Positions 7,084 to 14,522 of a stretch of 21,709 nucleotides of DNA are shown here, one piece after another. The notes beneath the pieces are model-generated. The model saw only the letters and a program-made list of their open reading frames with translations. It was not told the DNA's origin and ran no database searches. This DNA comes from DAOTWA01 sp034435955 (GTDB lineage: Bacteria > Chloroflexota > Anaerolineae > Anaerolineales > Anaerolineaceae), in NCBI GenBank assembly GCA_034435955.1, contig DAOTWA010000042.1, forward strand, positions 1 through 21,709, given 5' to 3'. Made by a program: the position numbers and the translations under genes. The stretch's first letter is position 1. Each line of letters starts with the position of its first letter.

Positions 7084-8628
7084 CTATTCCCACTCAATCG
7101 TGGCTGGGGGTTTGCTGGTGATGTCGTACACCACCCGGTTGATGCCCTCTACCTCGTTGACAATGCGGTTGGACACCCGCGCCAGCAGATCATAAGGCAG
7201 GCGGGCCCAGTCGGCGGTCATGAAATCCTCGCTGATGACCGCACGCAGGGCGGCCACCTCCTGGTAGGTGCGCTGGTCGCCCATTACGCCGACCGAACGC
7301 ACTGGCAGCAGGACGACGAAGGCCTGGGCTGTGCCGCCTTCCTCGCTCATGCGCAACAGGCCAGCCTGCTCCAGCTCAGAGGTGAAGATGGCGTCGGCAG
7401 CGCGCAGGCGAGCCAGACGTTCGGCAGTAACCTCTCCCAGGCAGCGCACAGCCAGCCCGGGTCCGGGGAAAGGCTGCCGCCAGATTAACCCGGCAGGCAA
7501 GCCCAGCGCCTCACCCACCGCACGGACTTCGTCTTTGAAAAGGTAGCGCAGCGGCTCGACCAGTTCGAAGTGCATGTCCTCGGGCAGGCCGCCAACGTTG
7601 TGGTGAGTCTTGATACGCTGCGCCTGGGCGCGTTCGGGGGCGCGCGATTCGATCACATCCGGGTAGATGGTTCCCTGCACCAGGAAACGGATCTGCCCCA
7701 GGTTGCGGGCCTGTTCCTCGAAGGTGCGTATGAAGGTTGCGCCAATGATGCGGCGTTTCTCCTCGGGATCCTCCACTCCGCGCAGTGCGTTGAGGAACGC
7801 AGCCGATGCGTCTACGGTGATCAGGTTGGCGCCCAATGTCTCGCGGAAGGCGCTCTCGACGGCCTGACGCTCATCCTGGCGCAGCAGGCCGGTGTCTACG
7901 AAGACCGCCGTGAGCTGCTCGCCGACTGCGCGGTGGACCAGGGCTGCCGCGACGCTCGAGTCCACGCCGCCGCTGACCGCCGCCAGCACACGCTCCCCAT
8001 CGACCTGCGCATGAATGCGCTCCACCTCGCGGGCGATGATCGAAGCAGGCGTCCATTCGGGTTTCGCTCCACATACCTCGAGCACGAAACGGCGCAGGAT
8101 CTCCGTTCCGCCGGGGGTGTGGCGCACTTCGGGGTGAAATTGTAGCCCATAATAACGACGCTGCGGATCACCCATGGCGGCCACCGGGCTGTTGGCGCTG
8201 CGCGCCAGGGTGATAAAGCCCGGTGGAAGCGCTTCGATGCGGTCGCCGTGGGACATCCACACGGTCTGCGAGCCCGGAGGGATGAGCGGGTTAGGCGCCA
8301 AGGTCTCGATCTCGGCTGGACCGTATTCGCGGCAGCCGGCGGGCGCAACTTTCCCACCCAGGGCGTGGGTGAGAGCCTGCATGCCATAACAGATGCCCAG
8401 GATGGGCAGTCCGGAATCCAGCACGTAATCGGGGATGAAGGGCGCCCCTGGCTCATAGACCGAACTGGGACCGCCGGAGAGGATGAATCCTTTGGGTTTC
8501 AGCGCCATTACTTGATCGGTCGGCGCATCCCAGGGGAATAACTCGGCGTAGACGTGTGCTTCGCGCACCCGGCGGGCGATGAGCTGGGTGTACTGAGAGC
8601 CAAAATCGAGGATGACGATTGTGTCCAT
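7084..8628 (-). CDS. guaA: GMP synthase (glutamine-hydrolysing)
   Basis: A 514-aa enzyme converting XMP, ATP and glutamine to GMP in the cytoplasm. Residues ~1-190 are a class I glutamine amidotransferase with nucleophile Cys80 in GICYGMQ and the His165/Glu167 pair in FHPEV. The ATP-pyrophosphatase domain has the P-loop SGGVDSS at 219-225. The C-terminal dimerisation domain contains PFPGPGLAVR and ends with the family's typical TSKPPATIEWE. Length is normal. The ATG at 8628 gives the standard DTIVILDFGSQY start; upstream in-frame codons lie inside the xpt end. No strong Shine-Dalgarno sequence is present. The gene starts 17 nt after xpt, so the two form an operon. Confidence 0.98.
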   Translation of the reverse strand: MDTIVILDFGSQYTQLIARRVREAHVYAELFPWDAPTDQVMALKPKGFILSGGPSSVYEPGAPFIPDYVLDSGLPILGICYGMQALTHALGGKVAPAGCREYGPAEIETLAPNPLIPPGSQTVWMSHGDRIEALPPGFITLARSANSPVAAMGDPQRRYYGLQFHPEVRHTPGGTEILRRFVLEVCGAKPEWTPASIIAREVERIHAQVDGERVLAAVSGGVDSSVAAALVHRAVGEQLTAVFVDTGLLRQDERQAVESAFRETLGANLITVDASAAFLNALRGVEDPEEKRRIIGATFIRTFEEQARNLGQIRFLVQGTIYPDVIESRAPERAQAQRIKTHHNVGGLPEDMHFELVEPLRYLFKDEVRAVGEALGLPAGLIWRQPFPGPGLAVRCLGEVTAERLARLRAADAIFTSELEQAGLLRMSEEGGTAQAFVVLLPVRSVGVMGDQRTYQEVAALRAVISEDFMTADWARLPYDLLARVSNRIVNEVEGINRVVYDITSKPPATIEWE

Positions 8629-8645
8629 AGGAATGGTTGCTGCTC

Positions 8646-9218
8646 TCAATCGCAGAATACGATGCGGTCCTCCGGCATTTCGCGGATGCAAACCAGCGAG
8701 CGGACCGGCACGCCTAGCGGTTCGAGCACGGCGCGGCCGCCCTCGAACACCTTTTCGACCAGCGTGCCGATGCCCACGACGCGGGCACCAGCCACGGTAG
8801 CCAGTCGCACCAGCCCCATAATCGTTGCGCCGGTGGCCAGGAAGTCGTCGATCACCAGCACGCGCTCGCCCCCGGCCAGATATTCGGGTGAGATGATCAG
8901 CTCGGTGAGGTGGCCTTTGGTATGCGAAGGAGCGATCGTCAGGTACACCTGGTCAGGCATGGTCACCGGCTTGGATTTGCGCGCGTAGACCACCGGCAAA
9001 CCCATGTGCTTGCCGGTCATCAACGCCGGAGCGATACCGGAGATCTCGGCGGTGAGGATCTTGGTGGCGCCCACGTCGGCAAATATGCGCGCAAATTCCG
9101 CCCCGCAGGCGTCCATCAATTCTGGATCGACCTGGTGGTTGATAAAGCCATCCACCTTGAGAATACCATGGCCGAGGTTCTTCCCTTCGCGCTGGATCCG
9201 CTCCTTGAGGGCAAGCAT
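8646..9218 (-). CDS. xpt: Xanthine phosphoribosyltransferase
   Basis: A 190-aa cytoplasmic purine-salvage enzyme making XMP from xanthine and PRPP. The N-terminus (…GFINHQVDP…) and the PRPP-binding motif VLVIDDFLATGAT (~120-132) match Xpt-type type I phosphoribosyltransferases, and the length is the usual ~190 aa. Its product XMP is the substrate of GuaA, encoded 17 nt downstream, so the pair gives a two-step route from xanthine to GMP. The ATG at 9218 is fixed by an excellent AGGAGG six nt upstream. The 5' region (9219-9328) was searched for a purine riboswitch and none was seen. Confidence 0.95.
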   Translation of the reverse strand: MLALKERIQREGKNLGHGILKVDGFINHQVDPELMDACGAEFARIFADVGATKILTAEISGIAPALMTGKHMGLPVVYARKSKPVTMPDQVYLTIAPSHTKGHLTELIISPEYLAGGERVLVIDDFLATGATIMGLVRLATVAGARVVGIGTLVEKVFEGGRAVLEPLGVPVRSLVCIREMPEDRIVFCD

Positions 9219-9265
9219 CCTTTTCCTCCTGCTTGATGGGGTTGTTGCGAGTTGTTGTTCAGACC

Positions 9266-9271
9266 ATTTTA
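9266..9271 (-). promoter_or_regulatory. Candidate -10 box for xpt-guaA
   Basis: The minus strand reads TAAAAT, preceded directly by TG. It would give a leader of about 40 nt before xpt. There is no recognisable -35, so this is a weak prediction. Confidence 0.3.
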
Positions 9272-9310
9272 CATCCGCTTGGCGCGGCAATCCAGAGAAT
9301 CGCCATAGTG

Positions 9311-9319
9311 TGTTAGAAT
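9311..9319 (+). promoter_or_regulatory. Extended -10 promoter of maf
   Basis: TGTTAGAAT fits the extended -10 pattern TGnTAnAAT. Transcription would begin near 9326, only 3-9 nt before the possible maf start codons, implying a leaderless or nearly leaderless mRNA. No clear -35 is present. Confidence 0.5.
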
Positions 9320-9334
9320 CCGCCTGGATTGAGC

Positions 9335-9997
9335 GTGACAAAACTGTTGCTGGCTTCCAACTCGCCCAGACGGCGTGAACTGCTCTCCCTGACGGGATGG
9401 GATTTTCGTGTCCTTCCGGCCGATATCGATGAGACACAACGGCCCGAGGAAGACCCGTGCGATTATGTCATGAGAATGGCGGTCGAAAAGGCGCGCGCAG
9501 CGGCGCCTCATGCTGCCGAGGACGAGATCGTGGTGGCGGCCGATACGGTCGTTGTGGATGGGGGCGCCATCCTGGGTAAACCGGCTACCCCAGAGGAAGC
9601 CGCTCGGACGCTGCGTATTCTGCGCGGACATGTCCATCAGGTGTACACCGCCCTGGCGGCCCTCCGCCCGGTGGATCAGGTAATGGTTACCGACTTGTGT
9701 GAAACTGAAGTGCGGATGCGCGCTTACACCGATGCCGAGATCGAGGATTACGTTTCCAGCGGCGATCCGATGGATAAAGCCGGCGCATACGGCATCCAGC
9801 ACCGGGATTTCAACCCGGTGGAAAATGTGGCGGGATGTTACGCCAGCGTGATGGGCTTACCACTATGCCACCTGGCACGTACCCTTCGCCGGCTGGGGCA
9901 ACCGCCGCGCACGGATGTGCCCGCGACCTGCCAGGCGGCTTTGAGCTACGACTGCCCTGTTTTCGAGAACATATTCCCGCCGCTTTCCGGTCTGTAA
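9335..9997 (+). CDS. maf: Maf-family nucleoside triphosphate pyrophosphatase
   Basis: A 220-aa cytoplasmic protein (222 aa from the TTG at 9329). It opens with the Maf signature LLLASNSPRRRELL, then DIDE, EKARAAA, a catalytic AADTVV segment, LGKP, and DKAGAYGIQ. The family hydrolyses non-canonical or pyrimidine nucleoside triphosphates (dTTP/UTP in many members) and is linked to septum arrest. A C-terminal extension of about 30 residues after RRLG goes beyond the usual domain. GTG 9335 and TTG 9329 are both possible starts; neither has a Shine-Dalgarno sequence, which fits the near-leaderless promoter just upstream. It is followed 26 nt later by the penicillin-binding protein gene. Confidence 0.92.
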   Translation: MTKLLLASNSPRRRELLSLTGWDFRVLPADIDETQRPEEDPCDYVMRMAVEKARAAAPHAAEDEIVVAADTVVVDGGAILGKPATPEEAARTLRILRGHVHQVYTALAALRPVDQVMVTDLCETEVRMRAYTDAEIEDYVSSGDPMDKAGAYGIQHRDFNPVENVAGCYASVMGLPLCHLARTLRRLGQPPRTDVPATCQAALSYDCPVFENIFPPLSGL

Positions 9998-10023
9998 ACG
10001 GCGGGGTGCATTGGAACACGAGC

Positions 10024-12252
10024 ATGAGCCGATCCAAACTGTTGCTCCTTTTACTGACTTTTATGGTGCTGGCTGCCTGCGGGCAAAATGGGCCGGGTGC
10101 AGGGACGAAGCCCTCACCTTCGGGTACGCGGACCCTACCAACCCCCATCGTCAACACTACATCTGCGCCTGACCCTGAAGTCACGGCCAAGGCCTTCCTC
10201 GACGCCTGGAAAGCCGAGGATTACGCCAGAATGTACTCCTACTTGACGGGTCTGGCACGAGATGCCATCTCGGAGGACAACTTCGCGGCTCGCTATAAGA
10301 GCGTAGCCATCAATATGACGTTGAGCAAGATCGATTACTCCATTACCTCGGCTCTGGTTCTCAGTCCGAACAGCGCACAGGTAGCCTACCGTGTGGTCTA
10401 CCACACCAATATGTTCCCGGACATCACCCGCGACAACCTGGTGATGAACCTCAGCCTCAACCAGCAGAATCAGTGGCAGGTGCAGTGGGACGATGGCATG
10501 ATCTTACCTGAGCTGCACGGCGGCAATACACTCCGCCTGGATTACAAGGTGCCGGCGCGCGGCAACATTTACGACCGGAATGGCCACGCCATCGCCTCGC
10601 AAGCCGAAGCGGTGGCACTGGGCATCGTTCCTGGGGAGATCGGTGACGGCCAGGAAGGTTCGCTGGTCAGCCTTCTTTCGCGGCTGACCGGCAAAAGCCC
10701 TGACGCAATCACCGCTTCTTATCAATATGCCCAGCCCGATTGGTACATCCCCGTTGGCGAGGCCACGATCGACGCGTTTAACAAAGTGAAAGACGCCCTC
10801 TCCAATCTGGGCGGCTGGAGAGCCACGTCGTTTCGCACCCGCTATTACGACGGCCCTGTGGCTCCCCAGGCGGTGGGTTACGTACAGGCGATCCCCAAGG
10901 ATGAGCTGGATCAGTATCGGCGCCTGGGCTACGCCGGGGACGAGCGCGTGGGCGCTTCAGGGCTGGAGAAATGGGGCGAACAGTATCTGGCCGGCAAGCA
11001 TGGCGGTTCCCTGTATGTGGTTGACACCCAGGGCCAGATTGTAACGCGGCTGGCCGAGACCGATCCGCAGCCGGCCGAATCGATCTACACCACCCTGGAC
11101 AAGGATCTGGAGCTGGGCGCGCAGAAATCGCTGGGCGGATTCAACGGCGCGGTGGTGGTGCTGGAGCGCGACACCGGGCGCGTGCTGGCGATGGCGTCTT
11201 CGCCTGGATTCGACCCAAACTTGTTCGAGCCGGCCAATTACAATTCCAATTACCAGTTGGGCGAAATCCTGAATGATCCAAATCAACCGCTCCTCAACCG
11301 CGCCGCCCAGGGCGTCTATCCTCCCGGTTCGATCTTCAAGGTCATCACCATGTCGGCTGCTCTGCAGAGCGGACTGTACACCGCCGACACGACCTACAAT
11401 TGCACCCATGAATGGACTGAGCTGCCCAATCTGACCCTCTACGATTGGACCTACACCTGGGGTTTCCCTCCCAGCGGGCTGCTTACCCTGCCCGAAGGCC
11501 TGATGCGCTCCTGCAATCCATTCTTCTGGCACATCGGCTTGGACCTGTTTCGCCACGACTACCCGACGATAGTGACCGATACGGCGCGCGGCTTCGGTCT
11601 GGGCAGCGCGACGGGCATTGACCAGGTGGCCGAATCCACCGGCTCGGTGCCCCAGCCGACCAACGAAGGCGAGGCCATCCAACAGGCCATTGGCCAGGGC
11701 GCCATGCAGGTCACCCCGCTGCAGGTGGCCGATTACTACGCGGCGATTGGCAATGGCGGCACGCTTTACCGTCCCCAGCTCGTTGAGAAGATCACCACGC
11801 CCGATGGCAACGCCACCTACACCTTCCAGCCGGAAGTGCGCGGCAAGCTGCCGGTCAGCCCCGAGAACCTCAAAATCGTCCAAGATGCCATGCGCAGTGT
11901 GGTGGAGAACAAGCGCGGCACGGCTTACTACACCTTCCTCAACATTGGCATTCCAGTGTATGGCAAAACCGGAACGGCCGAGACAGCCGAGAACCCGCAT
12001 TCCTGGTTCGCCGGCTACACAAACGCCAACAATCCGGATAAACCCGACATTGCCATCGCGGTGGTCGTCGAGAATGCCGGTGAAGGCTCGGAGATCGCCG
12101 CGCCCATCTTCCGGCGTATGGTCGAGCTGTATTTCCTGGGCAAACCGATCCGCCTTTTCCCGTGGGAATCAACCTACTACGTGACGCGCACGCCGACGCC
12201 GCTCTACACCGATACGAGCGTGCCCGAGGCAACGGCAACACCTACTCCTTGA
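10024..12252 (+). CDS. Class B penicillin-binding protein (transpeptidase), lipoprotein with MecA-like N-terminal domain
   Basis: A 742-aa peptidoglycan transpeptidase acting outside the membrane. The N-terminus is a lipoprotein signal with lipobox LAAC (Cys19) rather than the usual uncleaved transmembrane helix, followed by a Thr/Pro/Ser linker. Residues ~45-155 (…AFLDAWKAEDYARMY…) look like the NTF2-like MecA_N domain. A PBP dimerisation domain follows (PARGNIYDRNG). The transpeptidase domain carries all three motifs: S436-x-x-K439 (GSIFK), S496-C-N498 and K648-T-G650. The C-terminus is a TPTP-type tail. It likely cross-links wall peptides in elongation or division. The ATG at 10024 gives the signal peptide; the upstream frame lies inside maf. 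The rsgA start is 13 nt downstream. Confidence 0.93.
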   Translation: MSRSKLLLLLLTFMVLAACGQNGPGAGTKPSPSGTRTLPTPIVNTTSAPDPEVTAKAFLDAWKAEDYARMYSYLTGLARDAISEDNFAARYKSVAINMTLSKIDYSITSALVLSPNSAQVAYRVVYHTNMFPDITRDNLVMNLSLNQQNQWQVQWDDGMILPELHGGNTLRLDYKVPARGNIYDRNGHAIASQAEAVALGIVPGEIGDGQEGSLVSLLSRLTGKSPDAITASYQYAQPDWYIPVGEATIDAFNKVKDALSNLGGWRATSFRTRYYDGPVAPQAVGYVQAIPKDELDQYRRLGYAGDERVGASGLEKWGEQYLAGKHGGSLYVVDTQGQIVTRLAETDPQPAESIYTTLDKDLELGAQKSLGGFNGAVVVLERDTGRVLAMASSPGFDPNLFEPANYNSNYQLGEILNDPNQPLLNRAAQGVYPPGSIFKVITMSAALQSGLYTADTTYNCTHEWTELPNLTLYDWTYTWGFPPSGLLTLPEGLMRSCNPFFWHIGLDLFRHDYPTIVTDTARGFGLGSATGIDQVAESTGSVPQPTNEGEAIQQAIGQGAMQVTPLQVADYYAAIGNGGTLYRPQLVEKITTPDGNATYTFQPEVRGKLPVSPENLKIVQDAMRSVVENKRGTAYYTFLNIGIPVYGKTGTAETAENPHSWFAGYTNANNPDKPDIAIAVVVENAGEGSEIAAPIFRRMVELYFLGKPIRLFPWESTYYVTRTPTPLYTDTSVPEATATPTP

Positions 12253-12265
12253 TGCACCCATCTTT

Positions 12266-13216
12266 ATGGAGACCCAACCTGGCTTGATCATCCGCGCGCA
12301 ATCCGGCTTTTATACGGTGCAGACTGACCAGGGAGCGCTGGTTTGCTGGTTGCGCGGGCGTCTCAAGAAAAACCGGGCAGAAGGAGATATCGCTGCGGTA
12401 GGGGACCGTGTACGGGTGAGGCCCTTGCCGGATGGCAATGGGGTGATCGAAGCGGTCGAACCGCGTCGCTCTGAGCTGGTGCGTATGGCCCCATCTCCGC
12501 GCGGCGCATACCGGCAGGTGATATTGGCGAATCCCGACCAGGTGGTGGTGGTCTTCGCCTGCGCCCATCCCGAGCCGCGCCTGGGGCTGCTGGATCGTTT
12601 TCTGGTGGTGGCTGAGAAGCAGGGCATTCCCGCCTTGATCGTCGCCAACAAGGTTGACCTGACCGGGCGCGACAAGGCTAAGGCGATCTTTGGACACTAT
12701 CCGGCGCTCGGCTATGAAGTTATCTACACTTCGGTGGTGAGCGGTGAAGGCCTGGCAGAGCTGCGCGGGCGCCTGGAGGGGAAAATCAGCGCCCTGGCAG
12801 GACCATCGGGGGTGGGTAAATCCAGCCTGCTCAACGCCCTTCAACCGGGTTTGGGCCTGAAGGTGCGAGAGATCCGCCGCGGAACGCACAAGGGCCGGCA
12901 CACCACTGTGGTGCGGGAGATGTTCGCCCTGTCCGGAGGCGGTTTCGTGGCCGACACCCCTGGTATCAAAGCTTTTGCCCTGTGGGATATCCAGCCAGAA
13001 GAGCTGGACGGATATTTCCCTGAATTGCGTGATCTGGTTGCGCAGTGTGAGTTCAGTGATTGCAGCCATGTTCACGAGCCCGGTTGCGCAATCCGCGCGG
13101 CGGTGGCGTCCGGACGCATCCATCCCCAGCGCTACCGCTCATATGTTCGTATGCGGAATATATCTTCAGATTTATCCGAAGATTCGGTCAATGTAGTTGA
13201 CACCCGGCAAAAATAA
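12266..13216 (+). CDS. rsgA: Ribosome small-subunit assembly GTPase RsgA
   Basis: A 316-aa cytoplasmic circularly permuted GTPase that matures the 30S subunit. An N-terminal OB fold (~5-70) precedes the permuted G domain: NKVD at 128-131 (G4), then the P-loop GPSGVGKSS at 179-187 (G1), GRHTT at 210-214 (G2) and DTPG at 230-233 (G3). The C-terminal zinc knuckle uses Cys261, Cys266, His268 and Cys274. Length is typical. There is no visible Shine-Dalgarno sequence and only a 13-nt gap after the penicillin-binding protein gene, so translation is probably coupled. Its last codons overlap the -35 and lie next to the -10 of the transporter promoter. Confidence 0.96.
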   Translation: METQPGLIIRAQSGFYTVQTDQGALVCWLRGRLKKNRAEGDIAAVGDRVRVRPLPDGNGVIEAVEPRRSELVRMAPSPRGAYRQVILANPDQVVVVFACAHPEPRLGLLDRFLVVAEKQGIPALIVANKVDLTGRDKAKAIFGHYPALGYEVIYTSVVSGEGLAELRGRLEGKISALAGPSGVGKSSLLNALQPGLGLKVREIRRGTHKGRHTTVVREMFALSGGGFVADTPGIKAFALWDIQPEELDGYFPELRDLVAQCEFSDCSHVHEPGCAIRAAVASGRIHPQRYRSYVRMRNISSDLSEDSVNVVDTRQK

Positions 13217-13226
13217 GATGTATAAT
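13197..13226 (+). promoter_or_regulatory. Perfect consensus sigma70-type promoter for the transporter operon
   Basis: TTGACA at 13197-13202 and TATAAT at 13221-13226 are both perfect matches, with an 18-nt spacer. Start would be near 13233, giving a leader of about 285 nt before the first ATPase gene. The promoter overlaps the last codons of rsgA. Confidence 0.85.
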
Positions 13227-13232
13227 TTGATA

Positions 13233-13517
13233 GGCCATGCTCGTCCGAACCAGAACCCGACTGTACAAGTAAAAAATACATGTGTCAGCAGGCTCCATTT
13301 TGTGGGGTGTGTGCGGGGGCACGCGAGGAGCTCCTGGCAGTGTGTATTTAACCCTCGATTGAGGAGGATACTGGAAGCTTCGTGAACAGGTCGGGAGATC
13401 AGGAATGTTGTTAGGGTAAAATGGTGACGAGTGTTATCTAGATAATTAGGTGTATCTGTTATATTAAATCCACCTCATCTCCCAGCCATATAGCTGAACA
13501 GGAGTTCCCGTTTTGAC
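13233..13517 (+). promoter_or_regulatory. Structured 5' leader of the transporter operon
   Basis: This gene-free stretch can fold extensively. An imperfect long hairpin pairs 13277-13296 with 13327-13346 (TACATGT/GTGTGTA at the base; CAGG and CTCC with CCTG and GGAG higher up). It is capped by a 6-bp GTGTGC/GCACGC hairpin with a GGGG loop (13309-13324). A small CCTC/GAGG hairpin at 13353-13364 precedes a Shine-Dalgarno-like GAGGAGGAT. A second domain pairs 13393-13403 with 13473-13483 (ten pairs, one C-C mismatch). No known riboswitch class was recognised and no small ORF is convincing. Confidence 0.55.
13434..13465 (+). promoter_or_regulatory. 12-bp palindrome (possible operator) next to a second extended -10
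   Basis: TTATCTAGATAA (13434-13445) is a perfect palindrome. It lies upstream of TGTTATATT (13457-13465), which fits an extended -10, so the palindrome would cover the -35 region of a second promoter about 50 nt before the first ATPase gene. It could instead be part of the leader fold. Confidence 0.4.
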
Positions 13518-14522
13518 ATGAGTTCCATCAACGGACGTCCACCCATCCTTCAAATTGAAAACCTGGTGACGCGGTTCTATACGCCAGAGGGCGTGGTGCA
13601 CGCGGTCAATGGCGTCAACATCACCTTGCACGAAGGTGAAACTCTGGGCGTGGTCGGTGAGAGCGGTTGTGGAAAGAGCGTGACCATGCTTTCTACGCTC
13701 CAGCTCATCCCTCAGCCGCCCGGAAAAATCGAAAACGGCCGGGCTTTATTTCACAACAACGACCTCCTCAAGATGGCTCCCGATGAGATTCGCCATGTGC
13801 GCGGCTCGCAGATCGGCATGGTTTTTCAGGATCCAATGACCTCGCTCAATCCGGTGCTCACCATTGGGCAGCAGGTAGCCGAGCCGTTGATGATCCATTT
13901 GGGAATGAGCAAGAAAGAGGCGCGCGAGCGGGTGGTCGAGCTGCTCAGGCTGGTTGGAATCCCGGAAGCCGAAAAACGCCTCGAGGAATACCCGCACCAG
14001 TTTTCAGGCGGCATGCGTCAGCGCGTGATGATTGCGATAGCTCTGGCCTGCAACCCGCAGATCCTGATCGCGGATGAGCCCACCACAGCGTTGGATGTGA
14101 CCATCCAGGCCCAAATCGTGGAGCTGGTCAAACGGCTGCGCGACGAGCTGGGCATGGCGGTGATCTGGATCACGCACGACCTGGGCATCGTCGCTGGACT
14201 GGCCCAGCGTGTACTCGTTATGTACGCCGGTTTCATCATCGAAGAAGCTCCGGTGAAAGAACTGTACGCTAACCCGCAACACCCCTATACCCTTGGCCTG
14301 TTGGCAAGCCTACCCCGGCTGGACAGCTCAGGTTATCGGCGGCTGAAGGCCATTCCGGGTACGCCGCCGCTTCTGTACCGCGAACCGGTCGGATGCCCCT
14401 TTGCCCCACGCTGTGATTACGTGGTGGATAAATGCAAGCAAAACCCCCCGCTTATGCAGGTGGGCGAAGATCACTGGGTGGCTTGTTGGGTAGATCCTCA
14501 CAACGGTGGGAGGCTGCGTTAA
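13518..14522 (+). CDS. dppD: Peptide-type ABC transporter ATP-binding protein (DppD/OppD-like)
   Basis: A 334-aa cytoplasmic ATPase powering import of a peptide or similar solute. Motifs in order: Walker A GESGCGKS at 47-54, Q-loop Gln104 in FQDP, signature FSGGMRQ at 162-168, Walker B LIADEP ending Asp186-Glu187, H-loop His220. The C-terminal oligopeptide-type extension has CPFAPRC and a later Cys pair, as usual in DppD/OppD. The ATG at 13518 is preceded by AGGAG, with a rather long gap of 13 nt. It is first in the operon, before its partner ATPase, the binding protein and permeases. The substrate cannot be told from sequence; members of this family import peptides, nickel or oligosaccharides. 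Confidence 0.95.
   Translation: MSSINGRPPILQIENLVTRFYTPEGVVHAVNGVNITLHEGETLGVVGESGCGKSVTMLSTLQLIPQPPGKIENGRALFHNNDLLKMAPDEIRHVRGSQIGMVFQDPMTSLNPVLTIGQQVAEPLMIHLGMSKKEARERVVELLRLVGIPEAEKRLEEYPHQFSGGMRQRVMIAIALACNPQILIADEPTTALDVTIQAQIVELVKRLRDELGMAVIWITHDLGIVAGLAQRVLVMYAGFIIEEAPVKELYANPQHPYTLGLLASLPRLDSSGYRRLKAIPGTPPLLYREPVGCPFAPRCDYVVDKCKQNPPLMQVGEDHWVACWVDPHNGGRLR

Noticed and set aside
9219..9328. Purine riboswitch before xpt
   Set aside because: No conserved aptamer loops or three-way junction could be found, and the region between xpt and maf is very short.
10957..12000. 347-aa minus-strand frame inside the penicillin-binding protein gene
   Set aside because: It is a shadow of the transpeptidase domain, whose motifs are intact on the plus strand.
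13197..13385. 62-aa frame in the leader of the transporter operon
   Set aside because: Its possible starts lie in the -35 and -10 elements, upstream of the expected transcription start, and it has no ribosome site.
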